Shown here in pieces: positions 16,060 to 23,785 of a DNA stretch of 32,348 nt (position 1 is the first letter of the stretch; each line of letters opens with the position of its first letter). This stretch comes from Verrucomicrobiota bacterium. Lineage in GTDB: Bacteria > Chlamydiota > Chlamydiia > Chlamydiales > SM23-39. The notes under the pieces are model-generated. The model saw only the letters and a list, made by a program, of their open reading frames with translations, ran no database searches and was not told the origin of the DNA. Location of the stretch: assembly GCA_028873295.1 (NCBI GenBank), contig JAGWKO010000012.1, forward strand, positions 1 through 32,348, read 5' to 3'. The translations under genes and the position numbers were made by a program.

Positions 16060-17031
16060 ATGTCTATTTCCATTCGCAAAATACAACACGAAGATGATCC
16101 AACGGGCGCGCCATGTGCGATTGCATCGAAGGGAATCGCTGCCATTTCATCCACCAAAGAGGGGGCAAGGCGCACCTGTACGCTCATTTCCAACGCCAGG
16201 AACTCCACCAGAAATTCCAATAATGCCCTCATGAATATCGGGCCCACTCTGCGCCAGGTCTCTTTTTCTTCTTCCGAATGCCAGTCAACTACTGACGCTA
16301 TCACAAAAATTCAAAGCATTGGCATGACAAGAATCGATACGGCAAAGATGGCCCTGTTTTCTGAGCAATCTCTTACATCTTCCTCTCTGCAGGAAAGAGC
16401 CTCTCATCTGACGTCAAACAAGGCTCACGGACAGCATGGCGAGCACCATGAGTCGCACGAATCGGGATTTGAAGAGCTCCTTTATGACACGGCAGCCTCT
16501 TTTATCAGCAGCAAAACCCTTCTGCCAAAAACAGCATTGTTTACCTATGGCTCTATCAAACATATGGAATCAGCACCTCTTGAAGCAGTAGCTGGAGGAA
16601 TAACTCATGTCACACTCGACATCGGGATTGAAACCCTCTGCGAGTCCATTACAGAGGCAGCCATCGAAGCGGGAGTTGACTCGGCTGCTCTTAGAGCCTT
16701 CATTCCCAAACATTCTCTTATTCTTCCCGTTGTTGCAGCTCACGCAGCACGCGTTGCAGCAGATATAGCCATCAGGAGGCTTCCCTCTGAGGACCCTCAT
16801 CCCTTTGAGTTTGACAATCCTCGTTCCGTTATCGACCAAAAAATTTTCCTGGGACTTGTCTCTCTTCCGAGCAAGGCGTTGCAGGGAGTTCATCACATTG
16901 TGCAGGAAGCGATCACAGAAGGCCTCCATAAGATTGGAGTAACTGATGAGCAGATCGGTCAAATACTGAACGCAGTAGAAGCTCCTCTTCGCGCCTATGG
17001 AGAGGCTCTGCTCCGTTACACAGATGATTGA
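16060..17031 (+). CDS. unknown protein with His-rich linker
   Basis: No family recognised. The 323-residue product has a good ribosome-binding site (GGGAG, six bases before the ATG). The N-terminal half is Ser/Thr-rich and helical. A short His/Glu/Ser segment (HGQHGEHHESHES) sits near residues 126-138. The C-terminal half is an Ala/Ile/Leu-rich helical domain containing the hydrophobic stretch SLILPVVAAHAARVAADIAI. It lies 56 bp after the coiled-coil pair and may share their transcript. The N-terminus (MSISIRKI) resembles those of the other cluster proteins. A stem-loop lies 60 bp downstream. Confidence 0.75.
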   Translation: MSISIRKIQHEDDPTGAPCAIASKGIAAISSTKEGARRTCTLISNARNSTRNSNNALMNIGPTLRQVSFSSSECQSTTDAITKIQSIGMTRIDTAKMALFSEQSLTSSSLQERASHLTSNKAHGQHGEHHESHESGFEELLYDTAASFISSKTLLPKTALFTYGSIKHMESAPLEAVAGGITHVTLDIGIETLCESITEAAIEAGVDSAALRAFIPKHSLILPVVAAHAARVAADIAIRRLPSEDPHPFEFDNPRSVIDQKIFLGLVSLPSKALQGVHHIVQEAITEGLHKIGVTDEQIGQILNAVEAPLRAYGEALLRYTDD

Positions 17032-17091
17032 AAATTCCACTCACTCAAAATCCTGCTCAAATAGCGCATAGTCGTCCATGGAGTTATACCC

Positions 17092-17116
17092 AAAATGACT
17101 CAAGAATTGTCATTTT
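17092..17116. terminator. bidirectional stem-loop between convergent genes
   Basis: AAAATGAC (17092-17099) and GTCATTTT (17109-17116) form an 8-bp stem with a 9-base loop, with T runs on both strands. It abuts the walJ stop codon and follows the 323-residue gene. The stem is AT-rich, so strength is uncertain. Confidence 0.5.
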
Positions 17117-17899
17117 CTAAAATAGAACTGGCTCAGAAACGCGATCCTGATGAGCAATCGACAGAGGAACTTCGTGACCGAGCGCCAGAAGCCCCTCTCG
17201 AACGATCCTGAGAGCGAGCTCGGGAACATTGCATTCACCTGAGAGATGGGCGAGATGAATATGTTGTAGCTCGGGGTGATAGAGCGAAGAGACAAGCTCG
17301 CTGCACTCCTGGTTGGAAAGATGTCCCTGTCTGCCAAGAACTCGATCTTTGTAGACAGAAGGGCGATTGCTTGAATGAACCATCGAAGGCTGATGGTTTG
17401 CTTCGACGTAGAGATAATGACATTTTTGCAACTCTCTTCGCACAAGACTCGTTACATAACCGAGGTCGGTGCAAAACCCGAGTTTTCTCCCCTCTGCATG
17501 GATCGCAAATCCCACAGGATCAAAAGTATCATGAGGAACAGAGAAGGGATGTATCTCGATATCAGCAAAAGAGAAGGGCTCGCCCGTTGCAAACAGTTTA
17601 AAACGGGGAAGGGCTTCTCTCTTTGCAAAGTAAGTGGCAATTCCCTTCGCCGTTGCTGCGTTGGCGAAAATGGGAATGCGACAACGCTCGGCTAGCAGAG
17701 CAAGCGATTGAATATGATCGCCATGCTCATGTGTCACAAGAACCGCTTCAATCGTCTCGATGGCAACGCCAATTTCCTCCAACCTCTTCTGTAGTGAAGA
17801 AAAACTGCCGCCAGCATCGATCAGAATGCGCGTTTTGTCTGTTCCAAGAAAAATCGAATTTCCCTTTGATCCGGATGTAAGAGGACAAAATCCATGCAT
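17117..17899 (-). CDS. walJ: MBL-fold hydrolase, YycJ/WalJ family
   Basis: Metallo-beta-lactamase-fold hydrolase of the YycJ/WalJ group, a putative exonuclease/phosphodiesterase. The 260-residue product has the usual length. The family N-terminus LTSGSKGNSIFL is present. The metal motif VTHEHGDH places ligands at His57, His59, Asp61 and His62. FCTDLGYV and a late HLSGECN segment complete the site. In C. trachomatis the homologue sits next to ftsK, as I remember. Here ftsK is about 7 kb away, separated by the coiled-coil block. That suggests the block was inserted into an ancestral ftsK-yycJ neighbourhood. Confidence 0.9.
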   Translation of the reverse strand: MHGFCPLTSGSKGNSIFLGTDKTRILIDAGGSFSSLQKRLEEIGVAIETIEAVLVTHEHGDHIQSLALLAERCRIPIFANAATAKGIATYFAKREALPRFKLFATGEPFSFADIEIHPFSVPHDTFDPVGFAIHAEGRKLGFCTDLGYVTSLVRRELQKCHYLYVEANHQPSMVHSSNRPSVYKDRVLGRQGHLSNQECSELVSSLYHPELQHIHLAHLSGECNVPELALRIVREGLLALGHEVPLSIAHQDRVSEPVLF

Positions 17900-17908
17900 A
17901 GGTACGAT

Positions 17909-17937
17909 ATGCTAAGAAAGAAGCGGACAGGACTCAA
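17909..17937 (-). promoter_or_regulatory. candidate walJ promoter
   Basis: On the minus strand, TTGAGT (17937-17932), a 17-bp spacer and TAGCAT (17914-17909), ending 9 bp before the start codon. The leader would be very short, so this is tentative. Confidence 0.28.
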
Positions 17938-17968
17938 GAGTTTTTTTAACAATTTAATAGTAAGCTGG

Positions 17969-18325
17969 TTACTCTCTCTTGCCAGCAACTCTCTGCAGTC
18001 GTTTCTTGACTCTGCGCTTCATCACAAGGGAAATGGCCTTGGAGGGCTCTTTTGTAAGAGTATTCGAACAGGCGGACTCAAGCGCCTGAAATTGCCCGAA
18101 TTTTTGTTGAATACGACCCCTTAGAGAGCGCTGCTCGACTCTTTTTTCTGCAAGACATCGATCCATGTAGAGAAAATGGTGAAGCAGGCTCTCTTGCGTT
18201 TTCTGAAATGCTTCTATTTCCATTTCAGAAAGATCGCGAGAATCCGCCTTCTGCATCGCTTCAGCATTCTGAATCAAACGATCAAGTGTGGCATCAATCT
18301 CAACCAGAATTTCTTCTCCAATCAT
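17969..18325 (-). CDS. small helical protein of unknown function
   Basis: Not recognised. The likely start is ATG 18325, giving 118 residues. The frame is open to 18427, but the extra N-terminus has no family character. The sequence is helical: an acidic first half (GEEILVEIDATLDRL), then FLYMDRCLAEKR, and a very basic C-terminus (MKRRVKKRLQRVAGKRE) that could bind nucleic acid or pair as a chaperone. It lies between walJ and the divergent amn gene. Its size and position beside amn/efp suggest a conserved chlamydial hypothetical gene, but this is inference. Confidence 0.6.
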   Translation of the reverse strand: MIGEEILVEIDATLDRLIQNAEAMQKADSRDLSEMEIEAFQKTQESLLHHFLYMDRCLAEKRVEQRSLRGRIQQKFGQFQALESACSNTLTKEPSKAISLVMKRRVKKRLQRVAGKRE

Positions 18326-18441
18326 AAACAACCTAGACCTCTTTTGATCCCAAAAATCGCTGACCCAAGTTATGCAAGGGGTCGCTTCTCTTTTCTTTAC
18401 AGAACTCAAAAAATTTTGTCGAGCCAAAAAATCACACCTCT

Positions 18442-18450
18442 TGCTATACT
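18442..18450 (+). promoter_or_regulatory. extended -10 promoter of amn
   Basis: TGCTATACT is an extended -10 element (TGn plus TATACT at 18445-18450), with no convincing -35. It ends 9 bp before the amn start codon, so transcription would begin about at the ATG. Confidence 0.45.
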
Positions 18451-18459
18451 TAAAAACTT

Positions 18460-19254
18460 ATGAGCTTCAGCAGAAGTCCTGAAGAGACAGAGATTGCCCG
18501 CCAATCACTCGAACGCTATTCCGGATGCGAAGCGTCCGAGTTCTTCCCCAATTTAATTTTGACCAATTTTCCCCGCTATGTAGACCATTTTGCCAAAGAA
18601 AGAGGTCTGCAAATCAAAGAGGGGTCGATGTTCAAGGTCGCTCACTGCCCCAAAGATGAGATCTCCATCCTTGACTTCAAGATTGGCTCTCCGGCAGCAG
18701 CACTTGTGATCGATATTTGCTCCTGTATTCCCATTCGAGCAAGCCTCTTGCTGGGCATGTGTGGGGGCCTGCGGCGCCGCTACCATGTAGGCGAGTATCT
18801 GGTCCCTGTGGCAGCGATCCGCGCAGAGGGCACGTCAGATTTCTACTTCCCTATCGAAGTGCCCGCACTTGCCAACTTTTTAATGCAGCGCGCTGTTAGC
18901 GAAGTCCTCGACCAGGAACAGAGCACCTATCACATCGGCATCACCTACACAACCAACACGCGTTTCTGGGAATTTAACGAAGATTTCAAGACCAGGCTCA
19001 AAATGACAAAAGCGCAAGGGATCGAGATGGAGTGCGCGACCCTTTTTGCTGCGAGTTATAAAAGGAAATTCACCCTGGGCGCTCTCTTACTCATCTCTGA
19101 TCTGCCTCTTTCAGAGGTCAAAACAAAAGAGAGTTCACAGAGGGTCTACAATGAGCATATGCCAGACCATATCGAGAAGGGCGTAAAAATTTTAAAATTT
19201 GCTCGCGAGATGCAGGCAAAATCGATCAAAGGCGCCTACCACCGCAACATATAG
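18460..19254 (+). CDS. amn: AMP nucleosidase / nucleoside phosphorylase family
   Basis: Cleaves the N-glycosidic bond of AMP to adenine and ribose 5-phosphate (PNP/UDP family). The 264-residue product lacks the long N-terminal domain of the E. coli enzyme, as expected for the short chlamydial form. Visible motifs are SLLLGMCGGLRRRYHVGEYLVP near residue 95, the substrate-site GIEMECATLF near 187-196, and LLISDLPLSE with the conserved Asp. It lies 12 bp upstream of efp, an order I remember from Chlamydia. No ribosome-binding site is seen and the promoter sits on the start, so the mRNA may be leaderless. Confidence 0.85.
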   Translation: MSFSRSPEETEIARQSLERYSGCEASEFFPNLILTNFPRYVDHFAKERGLQIKEGSMFKVAHCPKDEISILDFKIGSPAAALVIDICSCIPIRASLLLGMCGGLRRRYHVGEYLVPVAAIRAEGTSDFYFPIEVPALANFLMQRAVSEVLDQEQSTYHIGITYTTNTRFWEFNEDFKTRLKMTKAQGIEMECATLFAASYKRKFTLGALLLISDLPLSEVKTKESSQRVYNEHMPDHIEKGVKILKFAREMQAKSIKGAYHRNI

Positions 19255-19266
19255 GATAAGAAAACA

Positions 19267-19833
19267 ATGAGCACAGTGACAACAAACGAACTGAAAGTGG
19301 GCATGAAAGTTGAAGTTGATCGAGAACCCTATCTTGTTCTTATCAATGAATTTGTAAAACCCGGCAAGGGACAGGCCTTCAACCGTGTCAAGATGAAGAA
19401 CATGGCAAATGGCAGGGTGGTAGAAAAAACCTACAAATCAGGGGAAAAACTCGATCTTGCCGACGTTGAAGAAGCGCAAGTGCGTTTTCTCTACAAGGAA
19501 GCAGACGGCGCGGTCTTCATGGACGACAAGACCTTTGAGCAGATCACCATTTCGGACAACCTGATTGGAAGCAATCAGCAGTGGTTAATGGAAGAGGTCC
19601 TTTATCAGGTGATTTTCTACAAGGGGAATGTGATTGATTTTTCTCCTCCCACCTTCCTCGAAATGCGCATCACAGAGACGGCCCCTGGCATCCGCGGCGA
19701 CACCTCTGGGCGCGTCTTGAAACCGGCAACGACAGAGACGGGAGCGAAGGTACAGATCCCGATCTTCATCGAAGAGGGCGAAAAGATCAAGATCGACACG
19801 CGCACCTGTGAGTATGTTTCTCGAGCAAATTAG
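19267..19833 (+). CDS. efp: elongation factor P
   Basis: Translation factor that relieves ribosome stalling at proline stretches. The 188-residue product has the three expected OB-type domains: the KOW-like N-domain, the central domain and the C-terminal FIEEGEKIKIDTRTCEYVSR. The modification loop KPGKGQAF is intact with Lys34, the residue beta-lysylated by EpmA in bacteria that use this pathway. The epmA gene follows immediately, overlapping the end of efp by about 20 bp, so modifier and target are co-expressed. Confidence 0.97.
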   Translation: MSTVTTNELKVGMKVEVDREPYLVLINEFVKPGKGQAFNRVKMKNMANGRVVEKTYKSGEKLDLADVEEAQVRFLYKEADGAVFMDDKTFEQITISDNLIGSNQQWLMEEVLYQVIFYKGNVIDFSPPTFLEMRITETAPGIRGDTSGRVLKPATTETGAKVQIPIFIEEGEKIKIDTRTCEYVSRAN

Positions 19834-20743
19834 AGAACGCGCAGAGCTCCTGCAGAAAGCGCGCTTCTTTTTTCAGGAAAGAGGAGTGATCGAGGTCGAT
19901 TGCCACATGCTCCAGCCTACTCCTGCAATCGATGCCAACATCGATGTGATCGAAGGGGAAGCTCTTAGCGGAGTGACGGGCTATTTGCACACTTCTCCTG
20001 AATATCAGATGAAGTGGCTTCTTTCTCAAGGATGTGGCGAGATCTTTTATCTCGGCCATGTCTTTCGCAAGGGGGATTTTGGGGAGCGCCATCAGCCTGA
20101 GTTTTCGATGGCAGAGTGGTACCGCATCGGCATCTCTCTTGATGAGATGATTGAAGAGACACTTACTTTTCTCTTTCTTTTTCTTCCTCAGCGCACCATT
20201 CAGCGCCTTTCTTACAAAGAGGCCTTTTTGCTCTATGCCAAAATCGACCCTCTGCAGATCTCTCTTGCCGAGTTACAGGCAAAGGTCCTCTCTTTAGGAG
20301 GCGGAGAGTGGGATGTTCCGACATCGCTTCAGTTTCTCTTCAGCCATTCTGTCGAGCCGCATCTTGGCAGGGATTGCGTAACGATTCTCTCTGATTTCCC
20401 TCCCTGGGAAGGTGCTCTTGCGCGTGTGATAGATGGCGTTGCCCTTCGCTTTGAGATCTTTTGGAATGGCATAGAACTTGCCAATGGCTATCACGAACTG
20501 CGCGATGGCCTTGAGATGCGCACGAGATTCGAGAAAGAAAATAGGCGCAGGAGGGAGGAGAATAAGGCGCCCTACCCTCTGCCAGAAGAGCTTCTCTCTT
20601 CCATGGCGAGCTTTCCCGACTGCTGTGGGGTTTCCGTAGGATTTGATCGCCTTCTTCTTTTGCGCTCCGGGAAGAGATCGCTCACCGAGGTTATCGCCAC
20701 TTCTGTACGATGGGGACATAGCGTCCCCTGTCAAATGCCTTGA
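19814..20743 (+). CDS. epmA: EF-P lysine ligase EpmA (GenX/PoxA)
   Basis: Class II aminoacyl-tRNA-synthetase paralogue that attaches beta-lysine to EF-P. Motif 2 is seen as HVFRKGDFGERHQPEFSMAEWYR, split by a conserved glutamate, and motif 3 as GVSVGFDRLLLL. There is no anticodon-binding domain, as expected. Length is 309 residues from ATG 19814. GTG 19808 is an alternative. The family sequence ends near ATSVRW; the last eight or nine residues lie over the antisense end of nadE (53-bp convergent overlap). No EpmB (beta-lysine mutase) is in the window. Confidence 0.92.
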   Translation: MFLEQIRERAELLQKARFFFQERGVIEVDCHMLQPTPAIDANIDVIEGEALSGVTGYLHTSPEYQMKWLLSQGCGEIFYLGHVFRKGDFGERHQPEFSMAEWYRIGISLDEMIEETLTFLFLFLPQRTIQRLSYKEAFLLYAKIDPLQISLAELQAKVLSLGGGEWDVPTSLQFLFSHSVEPHLGRDCVTILSDFPPWEGALARVIDGVALRFEIFWNGIELANGYHELRDGLEMRTRFEKENRRRREENKAPYPLPEELLSSMASFPDCCGVSVGFDRLLLLRSGKRSLTEVIATSVRWGHSVPCQMP

Positions 20744-22331
20744 GCGTCACGCGAAGTCCCATCGGCGCCTGTCTGCGCTTGTACTCATTGCGATGCACCC
20801 TGGCGACAATTTCCTGCGCTGAAGAAAGAGGGATGTGAAGCTCTTCTGCGATCTGCTCAAGTGCATCTCCTCTTTCCAGATAGGCCTCAAGCAGCTGATC
20901 AAGAAGCGTATAAGGGGGTAGCTCTTGGACATCGACTTGATTCTCTTTCAACTCAGCGCTTGGCATGCGATGAATGACACTCTCTGGAATTAAAGAGGGG
21001 TCTCTGGACCGGACGTAGGCGGCAAGTCGATAAATCTTTTCCTTCGTCACATCCTGCAATACCGCAAGCCCCCCAGCCATATCGCCATAAAGCGTTGCGT
21101 AGCCCATTGCCATCTCGCTCTTGTTTCCCGTGTTCAAGAGAAGGGCGCCATGCTGGTTGGCAAAGGCCATAAGGAGCATACCGCGAATTCTTGCCTGAAG
21201 ATTTTGCGCTGTCACGTCAGAGGGCGCTTTTTGGAACAAGGGGGAGAGGAGTTGGAGATAGTGCTCTAACGTTGAGTCGATTGCTATTGTCGAAAGAGGG
21301 ATTCCAAGACGCTCCCCCTGTTGTTTAGCATCTTCAATCCCCTCTTTTGCGTTGTAGCGCGAGGGAAGATTCAGCGCCATCACCTGCTCATTTCCCAGAG
21401 CATCGCAAGCAATGCAGGCGACAAGAGCCGAATCAATCCCTCCCGAGAGTCCTAAAACAGCTTTAGAAAATCCCTGTTTGCGAAAATAGTCGCGCACTCC
21501 CAGCACAAGGGCCGCATAGAGATCAGCGATCCCATCGTCGTCTGGAGGGGTAATCGCGCATAAGGAAGTTTTACTATCAAAACAGAGCTCCTCTTCGACA
21601 AATCCCCTCCCCTGCAAAACGCGCTCGCCCTTTTCATTCATCACAAAGCTATAGCCATCAAAAATAAGTTGGTCATTAGCCCCCACCTGATTGCAGAAAA
21701 GAAGAGGGACAGAGAGATCTTTTGCTACCTGTTGGAAGAGCTCCACTCTTCTTTCCTTGCGGCGAAATGAGTAGGGAGATCCTGAAATATTCACAAGAAG
21801 ATCAATAGATCCCTTCGGGAAAGCGAGCAAAGGGTCGACGCTGTACGAGGTTTCAGCTACTCCCCGTCCATGCTGCCATAAATCTTCGCAGATCGTAACT
21901 CCAATGCGGTATCCTCTATATTCCCAAATAGGCGATTCTTTCCCGGGCTCAAAATAGCGCCTCTCATCAAAAACGTCATAGGTGGGAAGCAGCCTTTTGT
22001 CCTGGTAGCCCAGCACCTTCCCATCTGCCAAAAGAGCCGCGCTATTGTAAAGAGGCTTTTCCGCACCAGCACCGCTTCGCCGCGGTAGCCCCACGATGGC
22101 CATCAACCCCTCTGTCCTCTCCGCAATGCGCTGCAGCCTCTTTTCCACCTCGGCAATCAGCACGCCATCGAGAAGAAGATCGTCAGGGAAGTAACCGACC
22201 ATCGCCAGTTCCGGAAAAAGAATAAGAGAGGCGCCGGACCTCTTTGCTCCTTCAATGCTCTGAAGGATCTTTTTCTCGTTTCCCTCGAGATCGGCTAGAA
22301 TTGGATTAATCTGTGCAAGAACAATTCGCAT
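20691..22331 (-). CDS. nadE: glutamine-dependent NAD+ synthetase
   Basis: Last step of NAD synthesis, amidating nicotinate adenine dinucleotide. The start is ATG 22331 (MRIVLAQINP aligns with the family), giving 546 residues. The open frame continues upstream into foreign DNA. The N-terminal glutaminase (nitrilase fold) carries its Glu-Lys-Cys triad at about Glu41, Lys112 and Cys148 (TICEDLW). The C-terminal synthetase has the P-loop LGLSGGIDSALVA (about 294-306) and NKSEMAMGYATLYGDM. Its upstream region is only about 60 bp before an integrase remnant, so its promoter may have been altered by integration. Confidence 0.96.
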   Translation of the reverse strand: MRIVLAQINPILADLEGNEKKILQSIEGAKRSGASLILFPELAMVGYFPDDLLLDGVLIAEVEKRLQRIAERTEGLMAIVGLPRRSGAGAEKPLYNSAALLADGKVLGYQDKRLLPTYDVFDERRYFEPGKESPIWEYRGYRIGVTICEDLWQHGRGVAETSYSVDPLLAFPKGSIDLLVNISGSPYSFRRKERRVELFQQVAKDLSVPLLFCNQVGANDQLIFDGYSFVMNEKGERVLQGRGFVEEELCFDSKTSLCAITPPDDDGIADLYAALVLGVRDYFRKQGFSKAVLGLSGGIDSALVACIACDALGNEQVMALNLPSRYNAKEGIEDAKQQGERLGIPLSTIAIDSTLEHYLQLLSPLFQKAPSDVTAQNLQARIRGMLLMAFANQHGALLLNTGNKSEMAMGYATLYGDMAGGLAVLQDVTKEKIYRLAAYVRSRDPSLIPESVIHRMPSAELKENQVDVQELPPYTLLDQLLEAYLERGDALEQIAEELHIPLSSAQEIVARVHRNEYKRRQAPMGLRVTLKAFDRGRYVPIVQKWR

Positions 22332-22389
22332 GATAATGCCTATACCAGAAGAGACTTTTAAGGTATTTATACCAGAAAAACCTGAAAGA

Positions 22390-23180
22390 GGTGCACACCT
22401 ACTCTGGCGCGCAGTCGTCCGCATCAAAGGCTACCCCACAGTCTGTGATCTCTTCGACAGAAAACCTGAAGCCGAAGATTGGGTGCGCGACACTCGCAAC
22501 AGGATCAAGCTCGGCCAATACAAGTTCGATCAGCACAAGAAGATCCACACATTCACTCAAACTACTTGAACAATACATCGCCAACGGCGCGCTCGAATAT
22601 CACCGCTCCGCCGATGACACACGCCATCACCTCTCCTACTGACAATCGCGCTTCGGCTCTTACGCTCTCATTCACATCACACCCGAATTCATCGCCAAAG
22701 AAAGACTCCTTCTCTATCATTTCTATCATCACAGGCGCCCGTCAAGGTGAAATTCTCAATCTAGAATGGAGAGACATTGACTTTGATAATCACCTTGCCT
22801 ACCTCAAAGAAACCAAAAACGGTCGCCCACGTAGCATCTCTCTCGATGATCCAATCATCGTCGAACTCAAACGGCTCTACGAACTTCGCCACCCACTCAA
22901 GCCGCTTGTCTTTGCCAGCAAAACTGCCTTCGGGCGCATCGATATCAAGAAAGCCTGGCAAACAGCTCTCCGCACCGCTGGCATAACAAACTTCCGTGCT
23001 CACGACATGTGGCACACCTTCGCGACATTCGCCGCTGGACAAGGCGCCTCCAACCTTGAACTTGCCACCGCTATGGGGCACCGCACGCTGCAAATGTTAC
23101 AGCGCTACACACATCTCGACGTGCAGCTCACGAAAAAATTCAGCAAGGGAATTTCAAAGAAAATTCTCAGGGGAGAAACT
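22390..23180 (+). pseudogene. decayed tyrosine recombinase (integrase)
   Basis: A broken homologue of the intact integrase at 24891. WRAVVRIKGYPTVC is nearly identical, then the reading frame changes near 22560. A Trp codon has become TGA at 22640-22642. About 80 codons are missing near 22710 with another frame change. Homology then resumes at TGARQGEILNLEW and runs to SKKILRGE. The catalytic HDMRHTF is HDMWHTF here (CGG to TGG at 23010-23012). The copy therefore cannot make an active recombinase. It begins about 60 bp from the nadE start, marking the left edge of the accessory region. Confidence 0.85.
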
Positions 23181-23222
23181 GACACCTCATCGGATGAGAC
23201 TAAAGAAGAGTGCATTTACGAA

Positions 23223-23468
23223 ATGAACCTAGAGAAATTTACAAATCTTCTGAAATGGATAGGGCATTCAGATGTCATAAGATCTCGTCAGATAAGAGAT
23301 CCGAAAGAACCTTCAGGATTTAAAATAAAACGAGAATATTGTTTTGATGACTGTATTCCGCGAAAAGGGCTTCCATCGAAAATCAAACTTACCTTTCTCA
23401 ATGAATACATAGAAAGTTGCCTAGCCCGGGAAAATCCTCCCCTCTTTACTTCAGAGGGGAATCTATGA
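23223..23468 (+). CDS. small unknown ORF coupled to hicB (possible toxin partner)
   Basis: An 81-codon frame from ATG 23223, in frame with the decayed integrase and ending in a TGA that overlaps the hicB start by 4 bp. The product is basic at first (LLKWIGHSDVIRSRQIRD), then YCFDDCIPRKGLPSKIKLTFLNEYIE. Position and coupling are those expected of a HicA toxin, and the FLNEYIE end is faintly HicA-like. The HicA signature histidine and glycine pattern is not convincing, however. It could equally be the run-on tail of the pseudogene. No strong ribosome-binding site is visible. Confidence 0.4.
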   Translation: MNLEKFTNLLKWIGHSDVIRSRQIRDPKEPSGFKIKREYCFDDCIPRKGLPSKIKLTFLNEYIESCLARENPPLFTSEGNL

Positions 23469-23779
23469 TGAAGTACAAAGGCTTCTTCGGCCGAGTCGAG
23501 TATGACAACAATTCTAAGGTCTTTCGTGGAGAAATCCTCGGTCTTAAAGAACCGATCATTTTTCAGGGTAAGACCGTTGAAGAGCTTGAAGAATCATTTC
23601 GGTCATCAATCGATCTCTATCTCTCCCTTTGCGAGCAAAAAGGGGAAAAACCCGAAAAAACCTTCTCAGGCACATTTAATCTAAGAATCGATCCCGATCT
23701 TCACGCAAGGCTGTCTACTAAGGCAAAAGCTGCTGGCCTAAGCTTGAATTCATACATCGCAGAACAGCTGAACCACTAA
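23465..23779 (+). CDS. hicB: HicB-family antitoxin
   Basis: A 104-residue HicB-type antitoxin. The partial RNase H-like HicB fold is seen in MKYKGFFGRVEYDN, FRGEILGL and FQGKTVEELEESFRSSIDLYL. The C-terminal ribbon-helix-helix DNA-binding part is FNLRIDPDLHARLSTKAKAAG followed by LNSYIAEQL. I use ATG 23465 because GAGGGGA lies 4-5 bases before it and the family start matches. It should neutralise an RNase-type toxin and repress its own operon. No certain HicA lies beside it, only the coupled 81-codon ORF upstream. Confidence 0.85.
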   Translation: MMKYKGFFGRVEYDNNSKVFRGEILGLKEPIIFQGKTVEELEESFRSSIDLYLSLCEQKGEKPEKTFSGTFNLRIDPDLHARLSTKAKAAGLSLNSYIAEQLNH

Positions 23780-23785
23780 GGACTC

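Noticed and set aside
22338-22378. Direct repeat TATACCAGAA near the nadE start as an attachment site
   Set aside because: Only about ten bases and not tRNA-like. It could be chance or a remnant, and no partner copy was found further right.
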